The notes: generated by a model from the sequence alone, not told the origin. Counted from the first letter of the stretch, positions 32,008 through 43,493 are shown. The stretch: 64,000 nt of DNA from JBLNDJ01 sp050261515 (GCA_050261515.1 JBLNDJ010000024.1:6385-70384); one strand, 5' to 3'. Made by a program: numbers and translations.

Positions 32008-32685
32008 CTAAACCGCCTTATCTTTGGCGTAGCAGAGCGGATCTAGAGGGCACTCGGCGCAGCGCGGCTTGCGCGCCACGCACAGCGCGCGCCCGTGCAG
32101 GATCGTCTCGTGCGAGAACACAATCCACCGCTCCTGGGGAATAATCTTCTTCAGGTCCTGCTCGATTTTGACCGGATCGGTGTTCTTCGTCAGATCGAGC
32201 CGGCGCGACACTCGCTGGACGTGCGTGTCCACCACGACGCCGCTCGCGATCCCGTAGGCCGTGCCGAGCACGACGTTGGCGGTCTTCCGCGCCACACCCG
32301 GAATCGTGAGCATCTCCTCCATCGTGCGCGGCACCTTGCCGCCGAAGTCGGAGAGCACCTTCTTCGCCGCCCCGATCACCGACCTGGCTTTGTTGTTGAA
32401 GAACCCGGTCGAGTGAATATCCTGCGCCAGCTCGGCCTGGCTCACGTTCGCGAAATCCCGAATTGTCGGGTATTTCTTGAACAGCCCCGGCGTCACCTGG
32501 TTCACCATCTTGTCGGTGGATTGCGCCGAAAGGATCGTCGCCACCAGCAACTCCCACGCGTTCCTGTGCACGAGCGCGCACGTCGCGCCGGGGTAGGTCC
32601 TTTCCAGCAGCTCGAGAATCTTCGAGACGCGCGCCGCGCGCTCCGCCGCGGTGCGAGGCTTTCGAATCACAGCCGGAGCCGTCAC
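32008..32685 (-). CDS. nth: Endonuclease III
   Basis: The 225-residue DNA glycosylase/AP lyase removes oxidised pyrimidines. It has the helix-hairpin-helix TIPGVARKTANVVLG with catalytic Lys134, Asp153 in VVDTHVQR, and the C-terminal 4Fe-4S loop with Cys202, 209, 212 and 218 in the standard C-X6-C-X2-C-X5-C spacing. The start is a GTG that overlaps the stop of the upstream zinc-ribbon gene (GTGA). It belongs to a minus-strand run with that gene and the Gfo/Idh gene; the RND gene follows 64 bases downstream beyond the palindromic repeat. Confidence 0.95.
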   Translation of the reverse strand: MTAPAVIRKPRTAAERAARVSKILELLERTYPGATCALVHRNAWELLVATILSAQSTDKMVNQVTPGLFKKYPTIRDFANVSQAELAQDIHSTGFFNNKARSVIGAAKKVLSDFGGKVPRTMEEMLTIPGVARKTANVVLGTAYGIASGVVVDTHVQRVSRRLDLTKNTDPVKIEQDLKKIIPQERWIVFSHETILHGRALCVARKPRCAECPLDPLCYAKDKAV

Positions 32686-33323
32686 TGCGCCACCTCCGCG
32701 CGCAGGAACTGCCAGTCGGGAAACTCGTAGACCCGCAGCTTCGTATCGAGCGGCGCCTTGATCTCCTTCGATTCGTATGGCCCGAGCGATGCCTTGAGCG
32801 CGAACGAGCCGACCGGCTCCTGCTCCTGCTTCGAAACCGCCTTCAGGTTGACCTTCGCGTCAAGCTCGCCCAGATCGGCCCCCGAGTGGTTCACGATCAC
32901 CACCTGGACGAACGGCTTCTGCCTGGCATCCTCGACCAGCCGCAGCCCGGTCAGCTCGACGTTGCGGAACGCGGGGTTCGATTGCATCACCGTGCCCGGG
33001 GTTTCGAGAGCCGTCGCGGCCGGCTGCGTGGGCGCCGGCGCGCGCCGCGAATCCTTCCAGACGATGAACGTCAGCCCCGCGATGATCAGGGCCCCAGCGA
33101 TCATGAGGCTGAGCATCCAGCCCGGGACCGACACGCCTCCGGAACGCCGCGCCGGCGCGGGCGGTGCCGGCGGCGGCGGCACAGGGACAACCGCCGGCTC
33201 CGGCAGCGGCGCCGCTTCCGCTTCCGCAGGCGTTTCGACCGCCTGCGGTTTGGCGCAATTCGGGCACTCCGAATACGAGGGCGGAACTTCTTTCCCGCAT
33301 TTCGGGCAGATCCAGGTGAACAT
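32682..33323 (-). CDS. Zinc-ribbon single-pass membrane protein of unknown function
   Basis: The 213-residue protein starts with a zinc ribbon (CPKC at 6-9 and CPNC at 20-23), followed by a Pro/Ala-rich linker, one membrane helix (about 69-89, WMLSLMIAGALIIAGLTFIV), and an extracytoplasmic domain of about 120 residues that looks like a beta-sandwich of the FxLYD/DUF3426 kind (VELTGLRLVED, VIVNHSGADLGELDAKV). Function unknown; such proteins may anchor or sense at the membrane. On the minus strand, a TAGACT box lies about 12 bases upstream, and the Gfo/Idh stop is 16 bases away. Confidence 0.75.
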   Translation of the reverse strand: MFTWICPKCGKEVPPSYSECPNCAKPQAVETPAEAEAAPLPEPAVVPVPPPPAPPAPARRSGGVSVPGWMLSLMIAGALIIAGLTFIVWKDSRRAPAPTQPAATALETPGTVMQSNPAFRNVELTGLRLVEDARQKPFVQVVIVNHSGADLGELDAKVNLKAVSKQEQEPVGSFALKASLGPYESKEIKAPLDTKLRVYEFPDWQFLRAEVAQ

Positions 33324-33338
33324 AATTTGATATCCAGT

Positions 33339-34412
33339 CTATCCCGCGGCAGTCCACGCTCGGGACGCCGCCGACCGCTCCACCGCGTCGAGCACGCGCT
33401 GCACCCGCAGCCCATCCTCGAAATCCGGATGGAACTCCTCGTCCCGCGCCGCCGCTCCCAGAAAATCGCCCAGGGCCGCGATGAACGTGTGCTCGTAGCC
33501 TATGATGTGGCCCGGCTTCCAGAAGTTACCGGAATACGGCTGCGAGGGCCCGGTCACCAGAAGCTGCCGCGCGCCCTGCGTCGCGCCCGGCTCGGTGGCG
33601 TCGAAGAACTCCAGGCGGTTCATATCCTCGAGGTTGAACCGCAGCATACCGCGCGAGCCGTGTATGTCGAACGCGTTGCCGTTGCGGCACCCGACGCCGA
33701 AGCGCGTCGCCTCGAGCGTCCCGATGCTGCCGTTCTCGAAGCGCGCCAGCGCGAGACACGCGTCGTCCACGTCCCGCCCCGGCGTGAACGTGTGGGCGAG
33801 CGACGTGACCTCCGTAATCGGCCCGTTCAGATACAGCGCCATATCCACCACGTGCGAAAGCAGATCTCCGATCGCGCCCGAGCCAGCCTGCGCCTTCTCC
33901 GTCTTCCAGCTCGGCGGCCGCGTCGGATCGTTGCCCGACTGCTGCAAATACGTCGCGCGGTAATGGAACACGCGCCCGATGCGCCCCTGCTCGATCAGCT
34001 CGCGAGCGAACGCCACGGCCGGCACGCGGCGGTAATTGAACCACACCATCGTCCGGACGCCGCGCGCCGCTCGCGCCATCTCCGCGGCTTCCTCGCGCGA
34101 TATCGCCAGCGGCTTCTCGCACACCACCATCTTGCCCGCGCGCGCCGCCGCGATCGCCACCGGCGCGTGCATCGCGTTCGGAAGCGCGACGTCCACCAGG
34201 TCGATATCCTTGCGCTCCACCACCGAGCGCCAGTCGGTCGCGGTTTCCTCCCATCCCCACGTAGCGGCCATCTTCTCGAGCCGCTCGCGGTTCCGCGCGC
34301 AGATCACCGCGCGCTCCACCTCGAAGGGAACGTCGAAGAAATGCCCGACCTGCGCATAGGCATTCGAGTGCGCGCGTCCCATGAACCCGGCTCCAATCAG
34401 CGCCACCCGCAT
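33339..34412 (-). CDS. Gfo/Idh/MocA family oxidoreductase (cytoplasmic)
   Basis: This 357-residue oxidoreductase has the NAD(P) loop ALIGAGFMGRAHSNAY at residues 4-19, the VVCEKPLA catalytic lysine motif near residue 97, and the C-terminal substrate domain with SGAIGDLLSHVVDMALYL, where the conserved Asp/His lie. There is no signal peptide, unlike the paralogue at 14757. The substrate, likely a sugar or inositol derivative, is unknown. The start is set by the Rossmann motif; the frame continues upstream into the transposase region. A TATGCT box ends six bases before the ATG. Confidence 0.87.
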   Translation of the reverse strand: MRVALIGAGFMGRAHSNAYAQVGHFFDVPFEVERAVICARNRERLEKMAATWGWEETATDWRSVVERKDIDLVDVALPNAMHAPVAIAAARAGKMVVCEKPLAISREEAAEMARAARGVRTMVWFNYRRVPAVAFARELIEQGRIGRVFHYRATYLQQSGNDPTRPPSWKTEKAQAGSGAIGDLLSHVVDMALYLNGPITEVTSLAHTFTPGRDVDDACLALARFENGSIGTLEATRFGVGCRNGNAFDIHGSRGMLRFNLEDMNRLEFFDATEPGATQGARQLLVTGPSQPYSGNFWKPGHIIGYEHTFIAALGDFLGAAARDEEFHPDFEDGLRVQRVLDAVERSAASRAWTAAG

Positions 34413-34418
34413 CCTTCC

Positions 34419-34424
34419 AGCATA
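34419..34424 (-). promoter_or_regulatory. TATGCT -10-like box before the Gfo/Idh gene
   Basis: On the minus strand TATGCT ends six bases before the ATG at 34412. GGAAGG fills the gap, so both leaderless and conventional initiation are possible. Confidence 0.35.
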
Positions 34425-34438
34425 AAACGCCCCAAAAC

Positions 34439-34456
34439 CCGGGACAGTATACTCAA
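34439..34456 (+). repeat. Left 18-bp terminal inverted repeat of the transposase element
   Basis: CCGGGACAGTATACTCAA is the exact reverse complement of 35226-35243. The bases just outside do not match, which defines the repeat length. Confidence 0.9.
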
Positions 34457-34503
34457 TTCCCAATTTTTGAGAGCCCCCGGCCCCCGACCCCACTACCCAA
34501 CTG

Positions 34504-35229
34504 ATGCCCCGAATTTCGCGTGTGGTCGTACCCGGCCTTCCCCACCACGTCACACAGAGAGGGACCGGGCGCCAGTCCACGTTCCGGTCCGACGAGGACC
34601 GCCTCGTGTACCTCGACATGCTGCGCGAAAACCGCCGGCAGTATGGCCTGAAGGTCTGGGCGTACTGCCTCATGACCAACCATGTGCACCTGCTGGCCGT
34701 GCCCGAGCGCCAGGATTCGCTGGCGCGGGCTCTGGCCAGGACGCACGCCGATTACGCCCGTTACTGGAACGCGCGCCGGCGCAGTTGCGGCCACGTCTGG
34801 CAGGCGCGCTTCTATTCCTGCCCGATCGACCACGAACACGTCTGGAACGTCGCCCGGTACATCGAAACCAATCCGGTGCGGGCCGAGATCGTCGAAAACG
34901 CGCGAGACTGGCCCTGGTCGAGCGCCCAGGCGCACATTGCCGGTCGGGACCAGTCCCGCCTGCTCGATGACATCGAGCGTTGGTTCACCCGGTACGATGG
35001 CGCGGCCTGGGACCGCGTGCTTCAGACCAGCGTAAACGACGAAGCCTGGCGCCAGCGCCTGCGCGACGCCACACAACGCGGCCGGCCGCTCGGGTGCGGG
35101 CAATTCATTCAGGACCTCGAAGACCGCCTCGGCCTCGCATTGCGTCCGAGCCAACCCGGACGGCCGCGGAAAGTCAGAGAGCAACCCCCGCCCGGCCCAG
35201 CGCAGATGAGCCTCGAAAACTGTATTTGA
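34504..35229 (+). CDS. REP-associated tyrosine transposase (Y1, HUH superfamily)
   Basis: The 241-residue protein is a complete TnpA_REP: GLPHHVTQRG at residues 11-20, the metal-binding HUH motif MTNHVHLL (His60, His62) and the catalytic tyrosine in ARYIETNPVRAE (Tyr119). These enzymes nick single-stranded DNA at palindromic REP sequences and are thought to spread them. All catalytic residues are present, so it may be active. A C-terminal extension (about 185-241) is Arg/Pro-rich and may bind DNA. No Shine-Dalgarno is obvious before the ATG. Confidence 0.92.
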   Translation: MPRISRVVVPGLPHHVTQRGTGRQSTFRSDEDRLVYLDMLRENRRQYGLKVWAYCLMTNHVHLLAVPERQDSLARALARTHADYARYWNARRRSCGHVWQARFYSCPIDHEHVWNVARYIETNPVRAEIVENARDWPWSSAQAHIAGRDQSRLLDDIERWFTRYDGAAWDRVLQTSVNDEAWRQRLRDATQRGRPLGCGQFIQDLEDRLGLALRPSQPGRPRKVREQPPPGPAQMSLENCI

Positions 35230-35243
35230 GTATACTGTCCCGG
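35226..35243 (-). repeat. Right 18-bp terminal inverted repeat of the transposase element
   Basis: TTGAGTATACTGTCCCGG pairs perfectly with 34439-34456 and contains the transposase stop codon (35227-35229). Confidence 0.9.
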
Positions 35244-35294
35244 ATTTAATGAAGGCGTGGTATGTTGTAGGCGTTCCCGCGTCCCAAAACGCCT

Positions 35295-38200
35295 ATGAAA
35301 CCTCGCAAACTCGCTCTCGTTTTCTACGTTCTCCCGCTGGTCGCCTCCGCTCAAAGCAATCTCGTGGTGGGCCGTGTGGTTGGGCAGAACACGCTGGTCA
35401 TGCAGTCCTCGGCGCCGAACATCGTCGAAGGCCGCGAGATGACGAATCCGCAAGGCGTCGCTCTCGACACCTCGGTTTCTCCTCCCGCGCTCTACGTGAG
35501 CGACACATTCAACAATCGCGTGCTGGTCTGGCGCGACTCAAGTGCATTTCAGAACGGCGCTTACGCCGATCTCGTCATCGGGCAGAAGGACAAAATCTCT
35601 ACCGCCGCCGGCGGCCCCGTCAATGCCCAAAGCCAGACGAAGGGCCTGAACCAGCCGACGGGCCTCGCGCTCGACGCCGAGGGCAACTTGTACGTGGCCG
35701 ACTCCGGGAACAACCGCATCCTGCGCTATCCGAAGCCGCTCCAGCAGCCGGACCCCTACGGCGCCGATCTCGTCATCGGCCAGCCCGACTTCACCACCCG
35801 CGCCGCCAATCAAGGCGGACGCAGCGCCAGTTCGCTCTCGCTGGCGTCCGGCTCGACCGCGCTCCGCACCTCGCTGGCCTTCGACGCCTCCGGCAATCTC
35901 TGGGTCACCGACGCGGGCAACCACCGCGTCCTGCGCTACCCGGCCGACTCCGCGAGCGGCAGCATCGCCACAACGGCCAACCTGGTCGTGGGCCAGCCGG
36001 ACTTCACCACAGCGGCCTCCACAACCGCCATCAACAGTATGGATCACCTCAACTTGCCGTCGGGCATCGCCTTCGATTCGTCCGGCAACCTGTACGTCTC
36101 CGACCGGCTCCCGCGCGTGCTCGTATTCGCCGCGCCGCTCAGCACCGGTCAGGCCGCAAAGACGATGCTCGGCGGCGTGCTCAGCGGGAACCAGGCCCCC
36201 AATCCGCCGACCGCCCAGAGCCTGAACTCCCCCGAGAGCGTGACCATCAATCCGGGAACGGACGAGATCCTCGTGAGCGACACGTTCAACAATCGCGTCC
36301 TGAAATTCCCGAAGCTGTCGCAGTGGCCCGCTACCGGACCGCCCTCGGCCAGCCTTTCGATCGGCCAGCCGTCCTTCACCACGAACAAAGCCGGCGTCAG
36401 CGACTCGCTGCTTTCGGCGCCGGTCCACGTCGCCGCAACCGCCACGGAACTGTTCATCGCCGATTCGCTCAACAACCGGGTAGTTGTCGTTCCGCAGGGC
36501 CAGAAGGTCGCCACGCGCGTGCTCGGGCAGCTCACGATGAACTACAACGCGCCCAACCTGATCGAGGGGCGCGAACTCTACGAAGTCGGCCTCCTGCCCA
36601 TCAGCGCAACCCAGTTCTACCCGGTCCCCGGCGGCGTAGCCGTCGATACCACCGGCGCAGTCCCGCACCTCTACATTGCCGACCCGGGCAACCACCGCGT
36701 GCTCGGCTACTGCGACGCCCGCAAAGCTAAGCAGGGCGACAAGGCGGATCTCGTCGTCGGCCAGCCCGACCTGTTCACCGCCACCGCCAACGGCGACGGC
36801 GGAACCACGCCGAACGACCGCAACCTGCGGTTCCCCTCCGGCGTCCTGGTCGATGCAAAGGGCGATCTCTACGTCGCCGACACCGGCAACGGCCGCGTCG
36901 TGCGCTTCGCCGCGCCGTGCAGCCAGCCCGCCGCCCAGCAGTCGTTCCCGAAAGCGAATCTCGTCATCGGACAGGCGAACTTCACCTCGCACACCACCGA
37001 CGCCGGCCCGCGCACGATGAACGCGCCCTACGGCCTCGCCATCATATCCGGCGACACGAAGGATTATCTGCTCGTGTCCGACATCCTCCAGAACCGCGTC
37101 CTGAAGTTCGAGCGGCTGCACGGCGGCGATTTCACCAACGGATCGGACGCCACCTGGGTTTTCGGCCAGCCGGATTTCTATACCACGTCCTCGGGCACCG
37201 GCAACAACCGGTTGAACAGCCCGCGCCACCTCGCTACGGACGGCACCCGGCTGTACATCGCAGACTTCAACAACAACCGGTTCCTCGTGGTTTCGGACCT
37301 GGAAAATTCGAATCCCTCGCCCTCGCTGATCGTTCGCACGGCAGAGAGTGAGAACCGCACGCTCAGCGGCCCGAACGGCATCGCCGTGAACCAGGCGACG
37401 GGTGAGATCTGGGTCGCGCCGGCCAATGACGCCCGTGTGCTGAAATACCCCACGTATAATACGCTGGCCCTTACGCCGCTATCCACCGCGCAGACCGCCA
37501 CCGCGACCGGCCCCCTCGCCCTGGCGCTCGATGCGCATGGCACGCTCTACGTCGCCGAAAGGGGCAACCGCGTCTCGGAGTACTTCCCCGAGGTAATTCC
37601 GGTGAACGGCGCCAGCTTCCTGCAAGACCGCCCACTGGCGCCCGGCGTAATCGCGACCGCCTGGGCAAAACGCGCCTCGACGCCCGCGACGCATGCCCCC
37701 TCGGTTCCGCTTCCGACGGAGCTGGCCGGCGTGCAGGTTCTCGTCGGCGGAACTCCCGCGCCGCTGTTCTACGTCGGCGACGACCGCTCCTTCCCGGGAT
37801 ACGTCCAGGTCAATTTCCAGGTGCCGCACAACGCGCCATCCGATAAGCCGATCGATATGCAGGTAATCGACGCCGTGACCCAGCAGGTGCTCGGAGCGGG
37901 CGCCCTGGCGATGAACAAAGCGGCGCCGGCGTTCTTCGTGACCAATTCCACAACCGGCCAGGTCGCGGCTTTCAATGTGGACCCGAACACCAAAGCGCGC
38001 ACCTGCAACGGCACGGCCAGCCCCTGCCGTCCCGCAAAACGCGGCGAGATTCTCGAGCTTTACCTCACGGGCGAAGGATACCAATCCGGCTGGACGAAAG
38101 ACGGCGAAGCGCCCGCCGGCGGAGTGCCCAACGACAGGGACAACGATCACAACCAACTGCTGGTGTTGCTCGGAACGGACTTTGTGGACTGCGACACTCG

Positions 38201-38408
38201 CGTAGGTACGCGATGCCCGGCTGGCAGTAACGCGAAGTTTATCGAGTATTCGGGCGCCGCCCCGGGATTCGTAGGGTTGTGGCAGATCAACGTGAGGGTC
38301 CCCAATGATATCGTCGCGCCAGGGCTGCCGAACCCGATCGCGGTCGTCTACCGGGACATCTCGAGCATGATCGGAGGCACGCCCAAAACGATCGTGTACA
38401 TCCAGTAG
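35295..38408 (+). CDS. Secreted NHL-repeat beta-propeller protein with Solibacter-type C-terminal domain
   Basis: The 1037-residue protein has a signal peptide (1-19, VASAQ) and two successive propeller halves, each opening with a similar block (GQ...SAPNIVEGREM near residue 31 and GQ...YNAPNLIEGREL near 408). Each half holds several blades of the form NLYVADSGNNRILRYP, alternating with LVVGQPDFTT spacers. From about residue 770 to the end lies a domain beginning NGASFLQDRPLAPGVIATAW that resembles TIGR03437, known mainly from Solibacter relatives. Function unknown; binding to a surface polymer or protein is plausible. A 7-bp hairpin (35269-35294) abuts the ATG and no Shine-Dalgarno is present. 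Confidence 0.85.
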   Translation: MKPRKLALVFYVLPLVASAQSNLVVGRVVGQNTLVMQSSAPNIVEGREMTNPQGVALDTSVSPPALYVSDTFNNRVLVWRDSSAFQNGAYADLVIGQKDKISTAAGGPVNAQSQTKGLNQPTGLALDAEGNLYVADSGNNRILRYPKPLQQPDPYGADLVIGQPDFTTRAANQGGRSASSLSLASGSTALRTSLAFDASGNLWVTDAGNHRVLRYPADSASGSIATTANLVVGQPDFTTAASTTAINSMDHLNLPSGIAFDSSGNLYVSDRLPRVLVFAAPLSTGQAAKTMLGGVLSGNQAPNPPTAQSLNSPESVTINPGTDEILVSDTFNNRVLKFPKLSQWPATGPPSASLSIGQPSFTTNKAGVSDSLLSAPVHVAATATELFIADSLNNRVVVVPQGQKVATRVLGQLTMNYNAPNLIEGRELYEVGLLPISATQFYPVPGGVAVDTTGAVPHLYIADPGNHRVLGYCDARKAKQGDKADLVVGQPDLFTATANGDGGTTPNDRNLRFPSGVLVDAKGDLYVADTGNGRVVRFAAPCSQPAAQQSFPKANLVIGQANFTSHTTDAGPRTMNAPYGLAIISGDTKDYLLVSDILQNRVLKFERLHGGDFTNGSDATWVFGQPDFYTTSSGTGNNRLNSPRHLATDGTRLYIADFNNNRFLVVSDLENSNPSPSLIVRTAESENRTLSGPNGIAVNQATGEIWVAPANDARVLKYPTYNTLALTPLSTAQTATATGPLALALDAHGTLYVAERGNRVSEYFPEVIPVNGASFLQDRPLAPGVIATAWAKRASTPATHAPSVPLPTELAGVQVLVGGTPAPLFYVGDDRSFPGYVQVNFQVPHNAPSDKPIDMQVIDAVTQQVLGAGALAMNKAAPAFFVTNSTTGQVAAFNVDPNTKARTCNGTASPCRPAKRGEILELYLTGEGYQSGWTKDGEAPAGGVPNDRDNDHNQLLVLLGTDFVDCDTRVGTRCPAGSNAKFIEYSGAAPGFVGLWQINVRVPNDIVAPGLPNPIAVVYRDISSMIGGTPKTIVYIQ

Positions 38409-38508
38409 TGCCGGCGCCCTGGTCCGCGGCCGGCCCCCCCCGGCCGGCCCCTACAACTCACGGGCATCAAACAGGCTCGCAGTGTAAGATACAGAATCGG
38501 AGATTACG

Positions 38509-39369
38509 ATGCCCTTTTGCACCAGTTGCGGTGCCCGCTTGGACGACGATTCGCGGTTCTGCTCGGGTTGCGGCAAGCCGCTCGCTGGAGACACGGCTGC
38601 CGGACTCCCGCCCATCTCCGCCGAGCCGCTCGACTACACCATCCAGGGCGACAACCTGCAGGTGGTCCGCATCAAGCTGAAGCCGGGCCAGGAAGTCTAC
38701 GCCGAAGCCGGCAAGATGGTCTACAAGTTCCCTGCCGTCGAATGGGAATCGCGCATGACCGGCCAATCGATCGGCGACAAGATCTGGGGCGCCGTGAAGC
38801 GCAAGCTCATGGGCGAGTCGCTCTTCCTGACTTATTTCCGCACTTCAAGCGCGTCCGAAGTCGGCTTCGCCGGCAACTACCCCGGCCGCGTCCAGGCCTT
38901 CGACCTGAAGGCCGGCCAAAGCGTCCTCGTGCAGCGCGACAGCTTCATCTGCGCCCAAAGCTCCGCAACCCTGAACATCGCGCTCGTCAAAAAACTCGGG
39001 GCGGGCATCTTCGGCGGCGAAGGCTTCATCCTCGAGAAGCTCACCGGCCCCGGAACTGCCTTCATCCACGCAGGCGGCGACTTCATCGAATTCACCCTGA
39101 ACGCCGGCGAAGTCATCCAGGTGGATACCGGCTGCATAGTCGCCTTCGACGATACGGTGGATTACGACATCCAGACCGTGGGCGGCATCAAGACCGCCAT
39201 CTTCGGCGGAGAAGGCCTGTTCCTGGCAACTCTCCGGGGCCCCGGCCGGGTAATCATCCAAAGCATGACGCTCGAAAAGATGCGCCGCGAACTCTCCCCG
39301 GTTAACACCGGAGGCGACCAGCACGGGCCCATCCCCACCCTCAGCGGAATTTTCGGCAACGACGACTAG
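38509..39369 (+). CDS. AIM24/TIGR00266 family protein with N-terminal zinc ribbon
   Basis: The 286-residue protein begins with a zinc ribbon (CTSCG at 4-8 and CSGCG at 18-22) joined to an AIM24 domain (about 38-275), a double-stranded beta-helix with Gly-rich turns such as GGEGFILEKLTGPG and GGEGLFLATLRGPG. In yeast AIM24 supports mitochondrial membrane organisation; bacterial roles are unknown. The short LKPGQEVYAEAGKMVYK stretch is typical of the family. There is no membrane segment. A CGGAG sequence precedes the ATG. The 100 bases upstream hold a GC-rich hairpin (38427-38446) without a T-run and a TAAGAT box (38485-38490). Confidence 0.87.
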   Translation: MPFCTSCGARLDDDSRFCSGCGKPLAGDTAAGLPPISAEPLDYTIQGDNLQVVRIKLKPGQEVYAEAGKMVYKFPAVEWESRMTGQSIGDKIWGAVKRKLMGESLFLTYFRTSSASEVGFAGNYPGRVQAFDLKAGQSVLVQRDSFICAQSSATLNIALVKKLGAGIFGGEGFILEKLTGPGTAFIHAGGDFIEFTLNAGEVIQVDTGCIVAFDDTVDYDIQTVGGIKTAIFGGEGLFLATLRGPGRVIIQSMTLEKMRRELSPVNTGGDQHGPIPTLSGIFGNDD

Positions 39370-39448
39370 AGCGGCGCGCACCGCACCGGCTTGCCGGCGG
39401 CGGCGGTTGATGGCTCCGCCCGCGATCCACGGCCCTTGGCCCGTACCC

Positions 39449-39457
39449 TGATAAAAT
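39449..39457 (+). promoter_or_regulatory. Extended -10 promoter (TGATAAAAT) of secA
   Basis: TGATAAAAT has the TGn extension plus a -10 hexamer differing from consensus at one base, 19 bases before the secA ATG. No good -35 is seen, as is common for extended -10 promoters. Confidence 0.5.
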
Positions 39458-39476
39458 AGAGGTTAAAGCTCCCACT

Positions 39477-42307
<2,831 letters not shown>

Positions 42308-42329
<22 letters not shown>

Positions 42330-43288
42330 TCACGGCCTGCCTCCTGCTGCCGCTTGCGGCGCACGGGGCCATCTGGCCCGATGAGATGTCCGGCTTCAAG
42401 CGGGTCTCGCTCGCCCCGGCCGCGGTCCCCGACCGCGCGCTGTGGGACGAGTATGGGCTCGACCAGGCCGAGCGCGCCGAGTACACCTCCGCCGCGCGCA
42501 ACTTCAAAGCCACGGCCTACCGGCTCAAGGACCCGACCGGCGCCTTCGCCGCGTTCGAATCCCTGCGGCCGGCCGGGGCGAAGCCGCTGGCCCTCACCGC
42601 CGCGGCGGCCGACACCGGCGCGGGCGAGCTGTTCGTCTTCGGGAACTACGTGCTCCAGTTCGAAGACTGGAAGCCCAAGCTCGAAGACATCACCGCGTTC
42701 CTCCAGCGGCTCCCGAACCTCGACCAGAGTCCGCTCCCCGTGCGTTTCCTGCCCTCCCAGGGGCTCGTCGCCAATTCCGAGCGCTACGTCCTCGGCCCCA
42801 CAAGCCTGGAGCGTTACATCCCAGGCGTGCCGCCCGCAACGGCCGCTTTCAGCATGGGCGGAGAGGCGCAGGTCGGCCAGTACAACACGGCCGCCGGGCC
42901 GATGCAGATGGCCGTCTTCTCCTACCCCAACCCGCAGATCGCGCGGCAGCGCCTCGAGGCCTTCCAGCAGCTCCCGGGTGTCATGGCGAAGCGCAGCGGC
43001 ATCCTGGTAGCCGCCATAACGGCGCCGAAAGACGCCAATGTGGCCGAAAAACTGCTCGCTTTGGTGCAATATAAGGCCACAATCACGACCAACGAGCGGG
43101 TCCCCACGCGCAAGGACAACGTCGCCGACCTGATGTTGAATATTTTTATGCTCGTCGGGATCATCCTCGCCCTGATCGTCCCTGCCGGGCTCGCCGTGGG
43201 GCTCATGCGCCGTATGGGATGGGGAACATCGGGCGATCCGATGACTGTGCTCCACCTGGAGGACCAAAAACGATCGCAGCGGCCGTAA
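42308..43288 (+). CDS. Secreted or membrane-anchored DUF6599-like protein
   Basis: The 326-residue protein has a signal peptide (1-21, LPLAAHGA), an extracytoplasmic domain, a probable membrane helix near the C-terminus (about 277-300, NIFMLVGIILALIVPAGLAVGLM) and a short cytoplasmic tail. It resembles DUF6599, a family seen mostly in Acidobacteria; this is from memory and not certain. Blocks such as DEYGLDQAERAEY and GNYVLQFEDW recur in that family. Function unknown. It overlaps secA by 22 bases, so it is translationally coupled, perhaps only for genomic economy. Confidence 0.7.
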
Positions 43289-43458
43289 AGCCTGCCCCGC
43301 AATCATAAAACCCGCTTTTTGTTTCGATTGGACGGAAGCGCGCGTTCTCCACAGGGTCTTCGACAGGTTTTTCCACAACCTGAGGAAAATGTAGAACACT
43401 CCGTAAGCCTCGCTTTTCGAGAGGTTTGTAGAAGCGTTTTCGCACCGAGCTTTTTTCC
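43289..43458. other. Upstream part of the secA-suf intergenic region; two DnaA-box-like motifs, no gene
   Basis: The 413 bases between the DUF6599-like stop and sufB carry no credible coding frame. In this part there are two near-consensus DnaA-like 9-mers, TTCTCCACA (43345-43353) and TTTTCCACA (43369-43377), the second inside a CAGGTT/AACCTG hairpin (43364-43382). A CCTC/GAGG hairpin follows near 43408. No strong terminator for the upstream genes is visible. Confidence 0.4.
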
Positions 43459-43487
43459 TTGATTTAGGCGCCCGGGTGAAATAAGAT
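43459..43487 (+). promoter_or_regulatory. Predicted sigma70-type promoter of a small RNA
   Basis: TTGATT (43459-43464) and TAAGAT (43482-43487) are separated by exactly 17 bases. Both hexamers keep the most conserved positions. Transcription would begin near 43494. Confidence 0.55.
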
Positions 43488-43493
43488 CCAATC

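Larger units (their letters stand above)
34439..35243 (+). mobile_element. RAYT (REP-associated tyrosine transposase) element with 18-bp inverted ends
   Basis: An 805-bp unit consists of a single Y1 transposase gene between perfect 18-bp inverted repeats. It separates a minus-strand Gfo/Idh gene from a plus-strand propeller gene. The transposase stop codon lies inside the right repeat. Target duplications are not visible, as expected for HUH elements. The same GGGACAGTATACTC-type ends occur with this transposase group in other genomes, from memory. Confidence 0.85.

Noticed and set aside
38427..38446. GC-rich hairpin after the propeller gene as a terminator
   Set aside because: The stem is only seven bases and no T-run follows on either strand; too weak to call.
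43203..43491. Minus-strand small open frames between the DUF6599-like gene and sufB
   Set aside because: No ribosome site, no family resemblance, and they run across the hairpins; best seen as chance frames.
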